A stretch of DNA of 64,000 nt from Hofstenia miamia (GCA_004352715.1 SCFE01000072.1:1328387-1392386); one strand, 5' to 3'. Counted from the first letter of the stretch, positions 13,057 to 26,895 are shown. Notes: generated from the letters alone by a model not told the origin. Numbers and translations: made by a program.

Positions 13057-14110
13057 ATTGATTGCTAAAGCAAGGTTTAAATAACATTCTATAAAATACA
13101 TTTTGTGGACTCGTACCCTCAAGAAAGAGTGTTGAAAATGGACTGTAATTTTGTTTATATATTTAGTTGTTTCTTTTTCCTTTCAATAGTAGAGAAGTAT
13201 CTACTGTTATTACTGTAACTTTTTTGCTTTTACTTGCAGATTTTTTCATTATTTAGAATATTTATTTTTTAGTATTTATTTGAGTTCAGGTGCAATATAG
13301 TAAATATACTTTTGTTTGACAGTTTGTGGACTGGCATGTGGCTCTCCTATAATTTAATATGATATTTTCAAAAATTGAAATTGCAAATTCTTAAATTCTA
13401 AGGAAATTTTTGCATCTAATCATGGTTGGATTAACAATATAAAATTTTTAATTTCACAGAGGAAATCAAATTTCATTTAATAAAAAGCACTGATATATAT
13501 AAATATTTCAAAACTTCATTTTCACAATATTGCACTAAGAAATTCTGAAGCATTCCAAATTTCTTAGGCATTTAATATTGAGTTTTAACACTGCGTTGAT
13601 TTGTTTTTTGAAGTATCACTGGTATTTCTAGAGCTGTTAAATTGATATCTACAATTTTACAAGGACGCCATGCTATTTTTTCTTGGATTTCTACCACCAT
13701 TTTTAGTGAAAGAAGAAAAAAATTACTAAATGGAAATATTTCATATTTTATTGTCAAAATGTTCAACAATATTTTTTGCAGTTTTGAAAATATGACTTAA
13801 TTTGTATGTTATTCCTGAATTAACCTGTATTTATATCAACATTAATTGTTAATTTGTGGGCTAAATATTTTTACAAGGATTATAAAAAGAAGGCATTTGT
13901 TTTAGTTTAGACTAAAGTTCATCAAATAGAGCTGGGCCAAAGTTTGTATAAAATATAGTCATAAGCATATGCATAAAATCCCAATGCTTTCATTTATTCT
14001 ATTTATCACAATTCTATAATATGCATTTACAAAGCTATTTGAAATATAATTCAAAATGTCAAAACTAATTCCTATCAACACATTATCTACATAGACAACA
14101 ATTAGAGCTT
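12200..14110. other. Noncoding AT-rich sequence with TA microsatellite and channel-gene 3' signal
   Basis: No convincing coding sequence. It contains a (TA)n tract at 12998-13054. On the minus strand AATAAA occurs at 13993-13998, 113 bases past the channel stop codon, and is the likely poly(A) signal of the channel gene. Confidence 0.55.
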
Positions 14111-14388
14111 TCAAGCTGAAAGTTGCAAGGGGTCATAATATATAATAGTAACTATTCCAGAAATTATGTAAATATATCCGCAGCATCTATCAATAATCAA
14201 GGCAATCATTTGCCATTCTTTCTCTATTTGTTCATTATTGTCTGACGCACATGCCATTTCTTCAAGTTGTAAAACTTTCTGAACTTTTGGATCATTTTCG
14301 GGTATAGCATCCTTTCTATCTTCATGATTAGGTTCCACTTTTGAGGTATCATTTGATATGATGTGAGATCCTGTCAATCTTGTAGTAC
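14111..14388 (-). CDS. Pentameric ligand-gated channel, last exon (MA helix, TM4, stop)
   Basis: The minus-strand exon begins after the acceptor ...catacttag and reads to TGA at 14111-14113. It encodes a charged cytoplasmic segment, the amphipathic MA helix (PKVQKVLQLEEMACAS), the diagnostic EWQMIALIIDR motif and the TM4 segment GYIYIISGIVTIIYY, then a short tail DPLQLSA. Nicotinic receptors have the same order, with an EWK..A.VIDR motif before TM4. The first two bases complete a Gly codon with the last G of the TM3 exon, so the phase fits. The cytoplasmic loop is very short, about 80 residues between TM3 and TM4. The poly(A) signal is at 13993-13998. The family assignment is firm; the ligand is unknown. 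Confidence 0.85.
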
Positions 14389-16180
14389 CTAAGTATGCAT
14401 AACTTGAAAATAAATTTTGATATAAAAAATTACTTCAAATTATGATATGCATAATTTTCCATGTTTTTCTTGGCAGAGAATTATGTTTTGACACATATGA
14501 CAAAAACTATACAAAAAATATAGTCAGTTATTGGGTAAATTCTTGCTGGGTTTATTTTATTTTGTCATTGATTTAATAAAATATGTCAAGCCATGAAAAG
14601 CCATGCTAAAAATTTGCTTTTATTTTTGAAATTATTGATTTCTAACTTTAGGTTCATAAAGTAGTTCCAAACATCAGAATGCAAATTGAATTGAATGTAA
14701 ATATTAGTTTGAAAATTTTTACTACACTTGGAACAAATAATAGTGATAGATAATTTATGAGAATTGAACTGAACTGCCAATCACTGATGTCAGAAATAAC
14801 CAACAGGTGAACACTAGTAGCATCACATGCACTCTTCATCATTAATAATTTATGTACTGATATTTTCAAGTTAAATAATATTCATTAATATGCTTCTTAG
14901 ATTGAATTATAAAATGCATTTCTTAAAATTTTAAATGTGTAAAAATTATTATAGATTTATTAATGAAATTTCAAAATAATTTATTCATTATTTCAGAAAT
15001 TTGAAATTACATATAAGGATAAAATTTTAAAATTGAACTGAGTACATTTCTGAATATAGCAATGATGTCTTTTCAAAGTTGCACTTACTTTTATATTAGT
15101 GCTAGGTTTGAATGATATTAATGCTAATTAATATCATTGATATTTGAGATGTTCCTTCAATTTATATTCAAATGATTTCAAAACTAATGTCTGAAAGGAG
15201 TTCAAGCAATTATTTCACTCTTTATTGATATGGGGTTAGCAAAAGCTGAAGTGTTTGAGTATTCATGCTGCTGGCAATAACCTGCAACTAATGGGCAACT
15301 TAAACCTTAAACAAAAAGACCATACCAGCTGCAACATTAATTTTCAAATTACACTTCTTAACCAATGTATGTTTAAACTTAAACCACCTGGTGATTTTTT
15401 TAGAAATTTTTCATAATCATAAAAATTTTTAACTGCTCATGTTTTCAAGACTGTTAATCCTATGCTTAATCTGAAGGCATCAGGTTATAGATAAAAGTCA
15501 TCTCTTTTTTTCTGTTCTAAATTATTCATATGTTTTAAGAATATGCAATGTGTTTTTAAAAAAAAATTTTTTTTTTCAAATTTGAGCCAAATTGGTTTAA
15601 AAATAATCTTGGTATTCAAATTTTCATGCTTTCAAAACTAATTTTGAACAATTATATGTATTTTGCATCAAATGACAAATAAAATTATTTCAAAAGCAGC
15701 AAAGGGCGAGTATTTCTCAATGTATATATATATATATAAATATATAAAGAAAATATTAATATATTTCACACACTGTAAATTAGTAAGATCTTTATACTTT
15801 GCCCACAATAAACATTTTATAATTACCTTATACTCAGTAAATTTTTACTAAATATTTCACTCTCAATAGGGTCAGAGTGCAAACCCAGGCTGGCCCATTG
15901 CAATTGATAAAATACAGGAGCCCAGTTACTATTCTGGCATAAGTTATTATAAATGAATTGCTTTCTGAGACTATACAAAGAGGATAGATAATTAGACTGA
16001 AATAAGTTATTTTACTGAGGTTTCCTTGCAGGCACATTTTAGTGGGTCACATTGAATTCAGGCTGTTCCAAAATGTTTACATTCTGATTTTAATGAAAGC
16101 AAGCTGAAAATAAATCCCAAGTTAACATGATTTAGAGGATTCCCTACCTCTAATGTACAAATTATAAAATAAATAATTAC
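14389..16180 (-). other. Channel intron between TM3 and TM4 exons (1.8 kb)
   Basis: It begins GTAATT at 16180 (minus strand) and ends TTAG at 14389. AT-rich, with a short TA tract near 15723. The open frames at 14586-14869 and 15663-16037 show no recognisable protein. Confidence 0.7.
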
Positions 16181-16327
16181 CAAAGAGCAATACAATTTTT
16201 GTGTAGAGCAATTTCTTCAAGAACATTGGTGGTGAATTGGAAATACCTTTATAATACAGGTTTAGAGTAACAACAGATACCACAACAGTGAATCCAACAC
16301 AAACAATATTTATAAGAACAAATGTAC
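16181..16327 (-). CDS. Pentameric ligand-gated channel, TM3 exon
   Basis: A 147-base minus-strand exon between acceptor ...gtattttag and donor G|GTAATT. Its frame reads TFVLINIVCVGFTVVVSVVT, a clear TM3 helix, followed by LNLYYKGISNSPPMFLKKL, the start of the intracellular loop. The SPP...KK pattern is in the place of the nicotinic TM3-loop 'P.W....' segment. It is joined in phase 1 to both neighbours. The 172-base intron to the TM2 exon is short for this locus. Too short to show as a separate open frame, but both splice sites and phase agree. Confidence 0.85.
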
Positions 16328-16499
16328 CTAAAATACAGTATATTAATTAATTATTCAGCTCTCAATTTAATTCCTTGAAATTCAGAGGAAAATAACATTA
16401 TTTCAAGGTTTTTAATCAGATAAGCAAGAATTGTTAACTAAATGAAGTATAAAATTTGTGCAATTCTAGTGTTAAAATACTATCAATCCAAATTTATAC

Positions 16500-16643
16500 C
16501 AAAAACTGGAAAGTGAGTTGAACTTGATGGAACAGTATCAGAGAGGACCAATAGGCTTACAATTTGGGCCAAAAGAATGGTAATGCTGAATCCTATCTTC
16601 TCACCTGATTCAAATGGAAGGTAAAATGAAAGTGTTGAAATAA
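16500..16643 (-). CDS. Pentameric ligand-gated channel, TM1 end and TM2 exon
   Basis: A 144-base minus-strand exon, acceptor ...acatatttag, donor TTTTG|GTATAA. It encodes the end of TM1 (ISTLSFYLP), the FESGEK linker and TM2 (IGFSITILLAQIVSLLVLSD), then the TM2-TM3 loop (TVPSSSTHFPVFG). The GEK motif before TM2 is the cation-type selectivity signature; anion channels of the family carry PAR. Numbering from that Lys as 0', the 9' gate Leu and 6' Thr are kept, 2' is Gly where nicotinic channels usually have Ser or Thr, and 20' is Asp. Cation selectivity is inferred from these residues. Confidence 0.9.
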
Positions 16644-19600
16644 CTAAATATGTGTGGTTCATTAATACATGTATTTTATGTATAAATATAATTACTGCTA
16701 AACATGAGATAATAAATTTTAATAGCATATTGAAATATTGTTCTCAAAAATATTTTTTGAAAAACAAGAATATAGATGCCAATCACTAAATCAAATATCT
16801 TTCAAAAGTCTGTGGAAGAATAAACTCAATTGAGCTTGGAAATAGTTATGTTCTTTAAATGAAATGGAGATTGCTTTTAGGAGAATACTAACCAATATAT
16901 TCATAAATATGAGATTTTCACTAATTAGAAAAGACCACCATTTCTTTAATGTATGCACCCTTAAAAGCATGATGCATTAAACTAATTTTCTTAGAATCAC
17001 TTTTTCAAGTATCTTTTGGTTAATTTAACAAAGGTCTAGAATAAGCTGTTTTTAATTCTTTTGGAATGTACCAATATGGTTTTCTAGAATTACTCTGAAT
17101 TTGGAAGAAAAATTGTTTAGTAGTAGTAGTATGACTTGCCCACTCAAAAGATTTAAATAATTCAAATTACTTCATTTCCTATAGTTTTGATCCCTATTTT
17201 TTAATTTAAATATAGAAATAAGCATGTACATGATAAATATTGACTACACTTAAAGTTTGAATATCTTGTCAGTCAGAAAAATTACATCTGACAAATGGAT
17301 GATAATATTTAGAAACAGAGAAGTAGGAGGAATAGCAAAATTTATTCACTGTGAGCACATGGATTAGTTTTTTTACAAATTGTCTGTTGTTTGCTAAGCA
17401 TTTTGATAAATGCAGACAAATCCAATTCCTCAAATTTCTACAAATGCCATATGAATTTCACTATTTCAATTCTCAGATTTCTTTAACCAGGTCATCTATA
17501 TAATTGAATTTTTCTTTTCAACAATATTTTTGAAGATAGTCCAGATTTTTTCTACCAGAAAAACATCTGGAACATTTTCTGACCTTTGCAGAATATGGGT
17601 GTTGTTTTCAGACTTGAAATTCATTTTGTTTCACAGGTTGGAGTAAGGTGTTGCTCCAAATTGATCAAATATACAGTCATTTTCATATAGCATAAACTAT
17701 TTTGCATCTAGACAGAGCTAGTTGATGAAATAGTTATTCTGAATTATTTGAACTATTCAATAAGCATTCAGGATTTTGTGAAAAGCACAATTTCCCTATC
17801 AGGAGAAACACCACTTTCATCAAATTACACTGTTTTACATTATTAGTTAAGAATTATTCTTGAATCCTTAAAAACTTCAATCATACTTAGGGAATTTTAG
17901 GTTATATTTCACTTTACTGCTTTTATATTAAGCTAGGTTTCATTGATGTAGCCAAGTAAGTATGTGGGCATACATTTCCTAAACTGAATTTGAAAACTTT
18001 TTTATATTTTTATTTTATATCTATTTAAATGAATTTTTTATTAATTTGATGTAAATATTTGTGGGAAACAGGTTATTAATTCTCTTCAATGATTATTGAG
18101 AAAATAATAAAATTCAAATTGTAGTTTAAGCTAATATTTAAAAGAATTTTATGATACATTACATTTTACAACTCTGGTCTATTTGATGCAAATGACAAAA
18201 ATAGAATTTTTTGCCTATATATTTCAGGAAACCATAAAATATAAATGTGCTTATTTGATACAACTAACAAATTTTTCTGAGCAAACTGCATTAAATTAGT
18301 GAGAAAGTTGGCAGATGCTTTTAAATGATTATCTAATGTATGCACTTCTTGATATCTCTTGGGCAATTAATCAATTTATGCTTTGCACATCTTAGTAATC
18401 TCATCATCTAAGTGCCAGTTCTGCAATTAAAACTTTCTCATACTTGCTTCAGAGTTATACATATCTTGATTTTCAATAGCAGTATTGGATTTCTATTGGG
18501 TTAGTTTGGACTTCCCATACAGTTTACCCACCTGAACTCTGTTGGCAAAAATTTTCTTGGATATCACATTAAAATATTGGATGAGCTTTTATCATGCTAA
18601 AAATAGCATTCCAAAAGGATTCTCTGCCAGTCATTGAGTAGTGTTTACACTATTGCTTTGATCCTATGACCATACTACACCACAATCATGCTGTATTCAA
18701 TCACATTTATTTGTCCTGTGATGTTCATCAATATGATGGACAATATCAGATGCTTGACATTAAAGTAATTACACTTGTTGCATATAGATTCAATAGAACT
18801 AGTTTTTGACTTTCAACATGCTTCTTACTGAAGGCAAACTCTAAGATGAAATAAATATTTATAACACCCTATAATCATGTTATGCTTACATTGTCCCAAG
18901 CTTTAACTTTGAATTTCATGTATTTCTTAGAAAAAGCCAGCCACTTTTACTTCATTTCAAATGTAAATTGAGAGCTTTTTGTGAATCTGCTCTTAGATAT
19001 TTCCCTGCTGAGAACTCACATAGCAGTTCAAGTTGAAGATTCAACTCAATGCCATTTTGCTATGAGCTCAGTTAATGATGCTCTTCAGATTTTTTGACTT
19101 CTCAAAAAAAAACTGAGAACTATTTTTTGCTTTCATCTATATCTGCCTTGAATTTCCAGTCTGATATGATTTGCATATACTTTCTTAGCTCCATTATGTT
19201 GCATTCTTCTCATTGTAGCTTCACATACACTGAAAAATATTGCAATGTATCCATTAGATTTCCAACTATGCTATTTGCAAAGCCATATCTGAGCAGTTTA
19301 TTTTTTTTCAAATTGGTTACTACATGCTTCACATATTGTAAATTTTAAAGAATGGTGCAGTTCATAATAAACTGTGATGGTATGTTAACATGAGTAGTCA
19401 ATAATAGCTTAACATGTCAAAATTAACATGAAGTCTGGTCAAAAATTGCAAATATGTTGTCTATGTGTGGCATTTTTTACACTATAGCTATGAAATAAAC
19501 TACTAAAAATAAGTTCAAGTTTAGATTAAATTTCTGTAAATGTACTTTATATAGGGTTGATCAAGTAATTTGACCAGTAGTGCATATATTGACAAACACT

Positions 19601-19772
19601 GGCTTTGCAATTCAATTAAAACAAAACTTTGCATTCTACATCTTTTTCAAATTACTTCATGATTTAAAGTTGCTTCTATTAACCACTACACTTATTTATG
19701 AAAACAATAATTCTGGGCTTTTTTAAGAAATGTACATAATTAATAAACAGCTTTTATGATATTCCAAGAAGA

Positions 19773-19840
19773 GTTAAGCTAAATGGAATTTTCTCTGACT
19801 GGAAAATGATTAATAATAGTGTTCCACAAAGAAAATTTTA
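19773..19840 (+). pseudogene. LINE (non-LTR) reverse transcriptase scrap
   Basis: A plus-strand frame reads VKLNGIFSDWKMINNSVPQR. This matches the RT region of non-LTR retrotransposons, where V.LNG..S.W..I.SGVPQG is followed by SVLGP. The invariant SGVPQG is altered to NSVPQR and a stop follows within a few codons. Downstream sequence to about 20250 has further open patches but no clear FADD motif. A dead fragment; the clade (jockey/CR1 type or other) cannot be told. Confidence 0.5.
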
Positions 19841-21900
19841 GGACATGTACTATACAATATGTATGGAAATTGTTTGGGGAATCAGATGATGTGTAAATTC
19901 AGACAATTTGTTAATGAATTGGGAACTTAGAATATCATCTAAATTCAGTAAATGTACCAAGGACTTTTGTGTTGCTTTTACTTTTTAAAGGATCTCAATA
20001 TGTTTCTTAAAATTATTTTCAAGGCTGAATTTTGCAATTTCAACAACATTAATTTGCAGGAACAAACAGCACCAAATATATTTACTGTTGAGTGGAAAGA
20101 TTTAGGAAAGATGTGGCTCTGTTTAATTGAGCTAACATACAGCAGAATTTGTAAATTTTTTCTCAACAGACACTATAAAATGCAGCTAGAGCAAAATAGG
20201 GCATCTCTTTACATTTTGAACATATTTATGAAATATTTGTAAGACAATTAATTTTCATAAAAGATGAAAATTGAGCAGTCTTAAGTGATAGATTTATGAA
20301 TAATGAATTGTGAGCTATATAATAGAAATATTGGAAACTTGAAGACAATTTCCAAATAATTTAACAGAAATCTTCGATATCAAATAAAATATAATTTATG
20401 TTGTAAAACATTAAAATATGACATTTTTGTCTTTCTAATCACTTTTACTAGTAGAATGGCATTTCCTGGATTAGTCTCAAACTAAACTGAGTCTACTTCC
20501 TTTTGCTGCAGAGGCTTGAACAAGTTAAGTTTGTTACAATATTATTTAATAACTATCTAGAAGGTTGAGGGGTAACTGATTTGTTCTACAAAATGTATGT
20601 TTTAGTGTGTATGTTTGATTACATCTTAATGCTTCTGATCTGCGGCACATGAACTAGTATCTTTTAGTCCCTGACCAGATAGAAAAAATTTATACATCAA
20701 ATTAAACATTTTAATTTAGGTTTAAAATTAAATGTTATTGTTCTTAAGTACCTGAAAATATACTGTTTAGAAATGACATCAAAGTGGAAGTAGATTGGAA
20801 ACAGTATATAAATGATTTATATGTGTGGGAAAACTTATGTCAAACATGTTTTTGATTCTCTATAGATGAAGCTGTTATTTTTTTCACAAAATATTGAATT
20901 ATTCTTTTTTAATATATTGCATCACTAAAATTATGAATAAACTCATCTAATGCTTAGTTTCCATATTTTTAATTTAATTTAGCTGCAATTTGTTTTTTAG
21001 ATATAACCAAAATGTAATGAAATGTACATAGAAAAATGAATTTGTTTAAATATCTAGGTATAATTCTAAGAATATGAATTTTTTTGAAAAAAATCAATTT
21101 GCATTTAAAACATTCCTAAAAATAGCAAGTAATTATTCATATACTTGGAATACAGAAATAAAAAATTTAGCAAAGCCCCTTAAATCAACATTGCAGATTA
21201 TAAAAATTATGCTAACCATTTTCTTTGAAATGTTAAATAATATATTTCCATATCACAAATCCAATTTTATTTCTGAAAAACTATTGTCTATCCATAATCA
21301 TGGGATGCTAGAAAGTTTCTGTCTTAACTAATGCAAAAATTCAAGTAAATAAATATATGGAATAATTTACTTCAATCTGTAAAGCATATTAAAAACTTCA
21401 AACATTTAAATGAAATTAATAAGCCCTTCCATAATTAAACAAAGAATTAAAATTGAAAAGAAAAGAAAAAGATTTTACTAACAATAGACTGAACACAAAA
21501 CATTCAGCCATCTTTATATCAAAAGTGAATTTTGCCTACCAAACTCAGCAGAATATGATCTGCTAGCTTCTCAAAAGACAGAAACTCTTTCTCTCAAGAG
21601 TCTTAGTATACTTTGGATCCATTGCAAAGGCAATCAATCAGAAAATAGAAGAGGTCCATAAGTAGTTATTTGAAGAATAGGTTGAGTGATTAAAACATAA
21701 TAGAAGAAGGTTTTGTAAACTACATTTCTTTGTTGTCTATAAGTTAAGAAATTTACATACCAATTATAAATTTCTGTAGGCATAAATAATGACACATGTA
21801 TGTACATGCACACATTGGCATTTCAGATCATTTATGATTATTCCAGATAAGGTCTAAGTCTGATTATCTTTTCTCCCTAAGAGTGAACTTAATATTCAGT

Positions 21901-21978
21901 AGGGTGTCCCAAAAAAATCCAACCTTCTCTGATTTTGCTATAACTTAGCACAAATTTGCATTTTGGTGAAAAAACATT
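21901..21978 (+). repeat. Putative 5' terminal sequence of a DNA transposon
   Basis: Begins AGGGTGTCCCAAAAAAATCC. Its last 32 bases (agcacaaatttgcattttgg and following) recur exactly at about 22653-22685, where they run on toward the transposase relic at 23127. The sequence 21980-22652 therefore looks wrongly placed or inserted. No inverted copy of the terminus was found downstream, so the terminal-repeat reading is an inference. Confidence 0.4.
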
Positions 21979-22455
21979 NCGTGCATGTTTTCGATTCTTC
22001 AGTGTCGAGATGAGTATGGCAGGCTACCTTATGATGAGAGGTGTCATGAACAAATTGGTCATAAACCATGAAGTGCACATCATGCAGGGGACATTAACTT
22101 TAATGAGGAGTATTGTAAGGTAATAAATATTGTAATTGTCATTGAGTAACTATGCTGTTTAGATCAAGGAGATGTTGGTTTTTTGTTTCCTTATCTTTAA
22201 GTTCCTTTCTGTTAATTTTAGTTGCTTTTGTTTATTTATGTTACCTTCTTGTATTTAGTTTGACACTTTTTAGTGCGACCCATTAGAATCAAAACAACAT
22301 ACAGGCACTTTTTAGTGCAACCACATCTAGTCAAAACATGTTTATTTAATGAAATAAATATATATTAAATATAATTAGTAATTGTTGTTTATAATTAGAT
22401 TATGCTTAAAATATTGTTTTATTTTAGGACTTAATAATTTTTTTACTTTTATTTT

Positions 22456-22548
22456 CATACTTTATATATTTTTATACGTTATATATTTTTATGCTTTATA
22501 TATTTTCATACTTTATATATTTTTATACTTTATATATTTTTATTCTTA
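22456..22548. repeat. 17-bp minisatellite, about 5 copies
   Basis: Tandem unit close to tactttatatattttta with single-base variants (tacg, tgct). The open frame 22382-22564 is a by-product of this repeat. Confidence 0.8.
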
Positions 22549-23126
22549 TACTTTAGTATTTTAATTTTTTTATAAAAATAGAGTTTCCAAAAAGATATAT
22601 TATATTGAAATAATAAATTGTTTAGGAAGTTCTAATTATTCGTGTTGGCAAGCACAAATTTGCATTTTGGTGAAAAAACATTTGTGCTGAAATATTTTTG
22701 AAATCCAATGTCATTTAACGCCCTGGACTTGAGATTTAAGTTTTTGATGTTGAGTTGCAGCTGAAAATAACCTGAAAATCACATATCTCAAAAACTACTT
22801 TACATAAAAACCTGGTTGATGGCTTATTTGAAGCAAAAGATATGATTTCCTATCTCACTTTAATACATTTATGCAGGCTAAATGCTCAAATTTTCAAGAT
22901 ATTGCCAAAAAACACTTTTTTCCTACAATTGAGCTTTGCTTGCCACACTATGGTTTAAACTAAACAACTTCTTTTGACATTTTATAGTGCATAGCTGCCA
23001 CCATCTTTTTCTATTTAGGATTTTATTATGCAGGTTTTCTATTTAGATTTAGTGTTACTAAAAACTATGTAAGGAGTTAGGCAGAGCGATTCCAGCTGTG
23101 GAGGTGTTTATGTATGTTCTGATAGC

Positions 23127-25204
23127 ATGAACACCTGCAATAAAGTTACATTTTGGCCATTTGACAAATCAGTATTGGATAGATTTTCATATTTGAAAAA
23201 CAAGCCTCCTACCAATGAAGATGTGCTTTTGAGCTATTATTCCATTCATGAGCACATGCAGCTCTCTAGCAAGAGACAATCTACCCAAAGAGATGCAGCA
23301 AAACAAGCTGTGACCAAAGTTATTTCATGGTGGGTCAAATGTGGCTATCTATGTCAATCAGAGAATGCTTTAATTGCAAGACTGCTTAATCTTGACAAAA
23401 ACCAAAAACATTTAAGCCAATACAACAACAAAATTTTAAAAGGTACAAAAAAGTTGACATCCTTGATGAAGCAAAAGCAAGATGAGTTCATCAACCAATC
23501 CAAACAAACATTTTGGGTTGTGACAAAGCAATATGAAGATTACCTCAAAGAGACTGCTGAAAGTACAACTAATTCTAGCTTAAAACAAAAGAGTTTGGAA
23601 GATCTAACATTTTTGCTTAACATGAAAGAACCAAGCCAGAATGGGACAATTGGTGGACGTGACACGGAACTTCAAAGGCAAAAAAGCAAGACAACTGAAA
23701 GGAAAAACAGAAAAAGAAAATCAACTCAAAGAACAGAAACCCAAGTTTGGGAAGCTGCATACAGCTCCAGTAAATATGAGAGTGAAAACAGAAGAGATGA
23801 TGCACAAGATCCAACGTTTCAATCTTCGAAAAAAAGTAAAACAAAAATGAACACAAATACTTTGCAACTAAACAAAGAAACTATGAAAAAGCAAGCCTAA
23901 CAGCAGATATTCATGGACTGAGTGTTCCAAAACAGCTATGGTATACTGCTACTCTTCTAACTGCTGGTGGAGCTGATTTGGGTGAAGTGAACTTGTCAAG
24001 AAGTATAATACACAGAGACAAACATATTTCAAGAATAAAGAAGCCGAAAAACTTAGACATGAGAATGAAAGCCTGATGTTAAATGATGATGCATACTGGG
24101 CCATACATTGGGATGGCAAAAGCTTAAAGCAGACAACCCATACTGGAGAAAACAAATGTGTTCTGGCGGTTGTTGTAAATGCTATTCATTCAGACCATGA
24201 AATTTTGTTAGATGTAATAAACATGAGTAATGGTACTAGCTCCACAAGTGAAGCAAACAAGCTGTTACAATCACTAATCGATGCTAAAGTAAATTTTTCA
24301 AAAATTGTTGGATGTGTATTTGACACAACAGCAACCAATAGTGGACTTAACAAAGGAGTTGTGGTGCAATTACAATCCGCATTTGGACATCCCGTGTTTC
24401 AATTGGCTTGCTGTCACCACATTTTAGAACTAATTTGCAAAAACGTTTTTGGACAGGCTGCCAAATCCCCACAAGAACCGCTTTTCAAGCAGTTTGCTAA
24501 AAACTGGACTGCAATCAACAAATCAAGTTACGAAATATTTACATTTAAATCAAAACGACTTCAGAGGATCCAAGACTCAACTCTGCATTTTTTAAAAGAT
24601 TGGATTACCAATGAAAAATCTTCTAGAGAAGATTACAAGGAAGTAGTTGAGCTGGCAATTTTGTTTCTAGGTGGAGCTAGCCGTTCTCTTCCACCATCAA
24701 CTTTTGGAAATTGGATTCGCAGATGAATTATTTTTGAAAAATCTCAGGTTGTTAGCATCATTTCTTTCACTTTTTTACGTAAAGTACTGGTGTACAGCAA
24801 GCGATGTTGCAGATGCTGCAATAAACGACCTTCACATGTGGCAAGAGCTTGACAAGATAAAGAGTTCTGATTCAAGAACAATTGAGTTGTGCCCATCGCT
24901 TTAAGTACAATTTGCCACGTCTGCCCAAGAAAAGTTGGAAAACCACTTGTGGTATCTTAGTGAACGTCATGTCAGTTTTGCATTTTTAAGCAACAAATTA
25001 TCACCAACTGAAAAACTTGCAATGTGGAGGAAATTGAAAGCTTACAAAGGAAAACAGAAGAATGGCACCAGCACCATAGACCAAGGCTTAGTAAAAATGC
25101 CTGAGCTCAAAAAGACAACACATTTGCATGATTTAATTGGCCAAGATTCGCACACGCTAATAAAGTTGTTTCCAAAATTGTCCGTTTTTTTAGCAGAATC
25201 CTAA
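23127..25204 (+). pseudogene. hAT-like DDE transposase relic, frameshifted
   Basis: A plus-strand coding relic of about 690 codons lies in successive frames: 23127-about 23890, about 23894-24000, about 24030-24726 and about 24671-25204. The N-terminal part is Lys-rich and ends in FLLNMKEPSQNGTIGGRD. The core has HWDGK, then GCVFDTTATNSG and CCHHILEL, fitting a first Asp, a second Asp and the C..H insert of hAT-type RNase H folds. The C-terminal part has HLWYLSERHVSFAF. From memory this block order belongs to a widespread uncharacterised invertebrate transposase-like family; the exact superfamily name is not certain. At least three frame changes and a stop at 24902-24904 make it inactive. It lies antisense inside the channel intron. 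Confidence 0.7.
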
Positions 25205-25306
25205 GGTTTGGCCTCAAAGTCCCAAATACACCTCAACACAAAATTTAGTCAAGAAGTTGCCTTGCAGAATCGGCTCTAAAGTAGAGTGACCACCAAGAGT
25301 TGTTAG

Positions 25307-25307
25307 N
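25307..25307. other. Single-N assembly join beside a TA tract
   Basis: Sequence before it (to 'gagttgttag') recurs at about 26010-26026 and there continues differently (ctactgttagcc). After the N comes a TA repeat to about 25338. Confidence 0.85.
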
Positions 25308-25339
<32 letters not shown>

Positions 25340-25800
25340 TTGTAGGCTAAGTGTGCATTAATTTTTGCTAAGTAATTAACTCAAATATTTGCTTTTAACA
25401 GATTCTTCTTATTTAAGTCATGCATTGATATTGATCAATTTATAGCTACGATATTACAATCTGTGCGACATGTTAATTTTTGCTGTTTCCTTGTGACATT
25501 GTACAAAGTACATTTAAATATTAAAAAATATTATCAAATTTAAGCTGCAACTTTTCTGATTTGATTATTTTCTGTGAATGTGTACAGAAAGGGCCTAGGT
25601 TGCAAAACTTATTGCTATTGAGAAATAAATGCTATTGCAATGATATTGCTGCACAAATTTTATTAAGGCGTCACTATAATTTACTAGAATTCAGTGCAAG
25701 AATCTTTGAGAACCCATATTAGTTGTTAATTTCCAATAATTTTTTAATTGTTTTGGGACGATATGAATATGTATAAAACATGAATTCATCAGCTCATAAN

Positions 25801-26520
25801 CCAAGGCTTAGTAAAAATGCCTGAGCTCAAAAAGACAACACATTTGCATGATTTAATTGGCCAAGATTCGCACACGCTAATAAAGTTGTTTCCAAAATTG
25901 TCCGTTTTTTTAGCAGAATCCTAAGGTTTGGCCTCAAAGTCCCAAATACACCTCAACACAAAATTTAGTCAAGAAGTTGCCTTGCAGAATCGGCTCCAAA
26001 GTAGAGTGACCACCAAGAGTTGTTAGCTACTGTTAGCCATGCTTATAAGCAGAAGCTACGAAAGCATACTGAAGGTACTGGACACTTTGATAGCACAAAG
26101 CAAAACTTATTGCTATTGAGAAATAAATGCTATTGCAATGATATTGCTGCACTAAATTATATTAAGGCGTCACTATAATTTACTAGAATTCAGTGCAAGA
26201 ATCTTTGAGAACGCATATTAGTTGTTAATTTCAAACTTGTTTTTCAAACTTTTCAGTTTGACTAAGGTACTGGACCTAGAAACTGAATTGAGATTCAGTA
26301 TTACGGTACCTCAGCTATCAGTCAGGTATTGCATATGTTGTGTTTGTTGACACTCTGTACAGTACAGCGCATTATTGTGAACCCATATTAGTTGTTAATT
26401 TCCAATAATTTTTTAATTGTTTTGGGACGATATGAATATGTATAAAACATGAATTCATCAGCTCATAAATATTCATGATCCATTCTGTGGTACATTCAAG
26501 AGATCTGCTTGTTATCTGCT
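25801..26520. repeat. Second version of 25081-25799 (duplicate contig end)
   Basis: After the single N at 25800 the sequence restarts with ccaaggcttagtaaaaatgc, identical to 25081 onward, through the transposase end. Blocks near 25603-25720 and 25730-25799 then recur near 26101-26235 and 26380-26470 with small differences and about 130 bases of extra sequence. Two alleles or overlapping contigs placed in series is the simplest reading. Confidence 0.8.
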
Positions 26521-26895
26521 CATAAAAAAAAACAAATTCAACCAATTTTAAGCAAAACAATATTAATTAATAATTCTAACATGTGAAATACTATCAACTT
26601 ATAAAATCACACAAAATAATTTATACATTATTATTGACATATAAATATTTTACCATCAAATTCGAATCTGTTATTGAATTGAGAATTCACATTGAGATTA
26701 TCACTCATGTGTAAAAGGTGAGATTCTCGATTTTTGTAGTAGATTTACATTTTTTGTACAAAACACTTTGTTGAAACTACCCAAAATATCTGTTAGAATT
26801 TTACGTCTTGTTAGGCATTGGCCTAAAATATTTTGCTTACCTATTTTTTACATATGTGTTTTGCAATTTAGTTGTTACGCATTATTTTTGTATCN

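Noticed and set aside
17300-19100. Possible piggyBac-like or other transposase remains on the minus strand
   Set aside because: Only a few scattered residues fit and stops are dense; not enough to claim a family.
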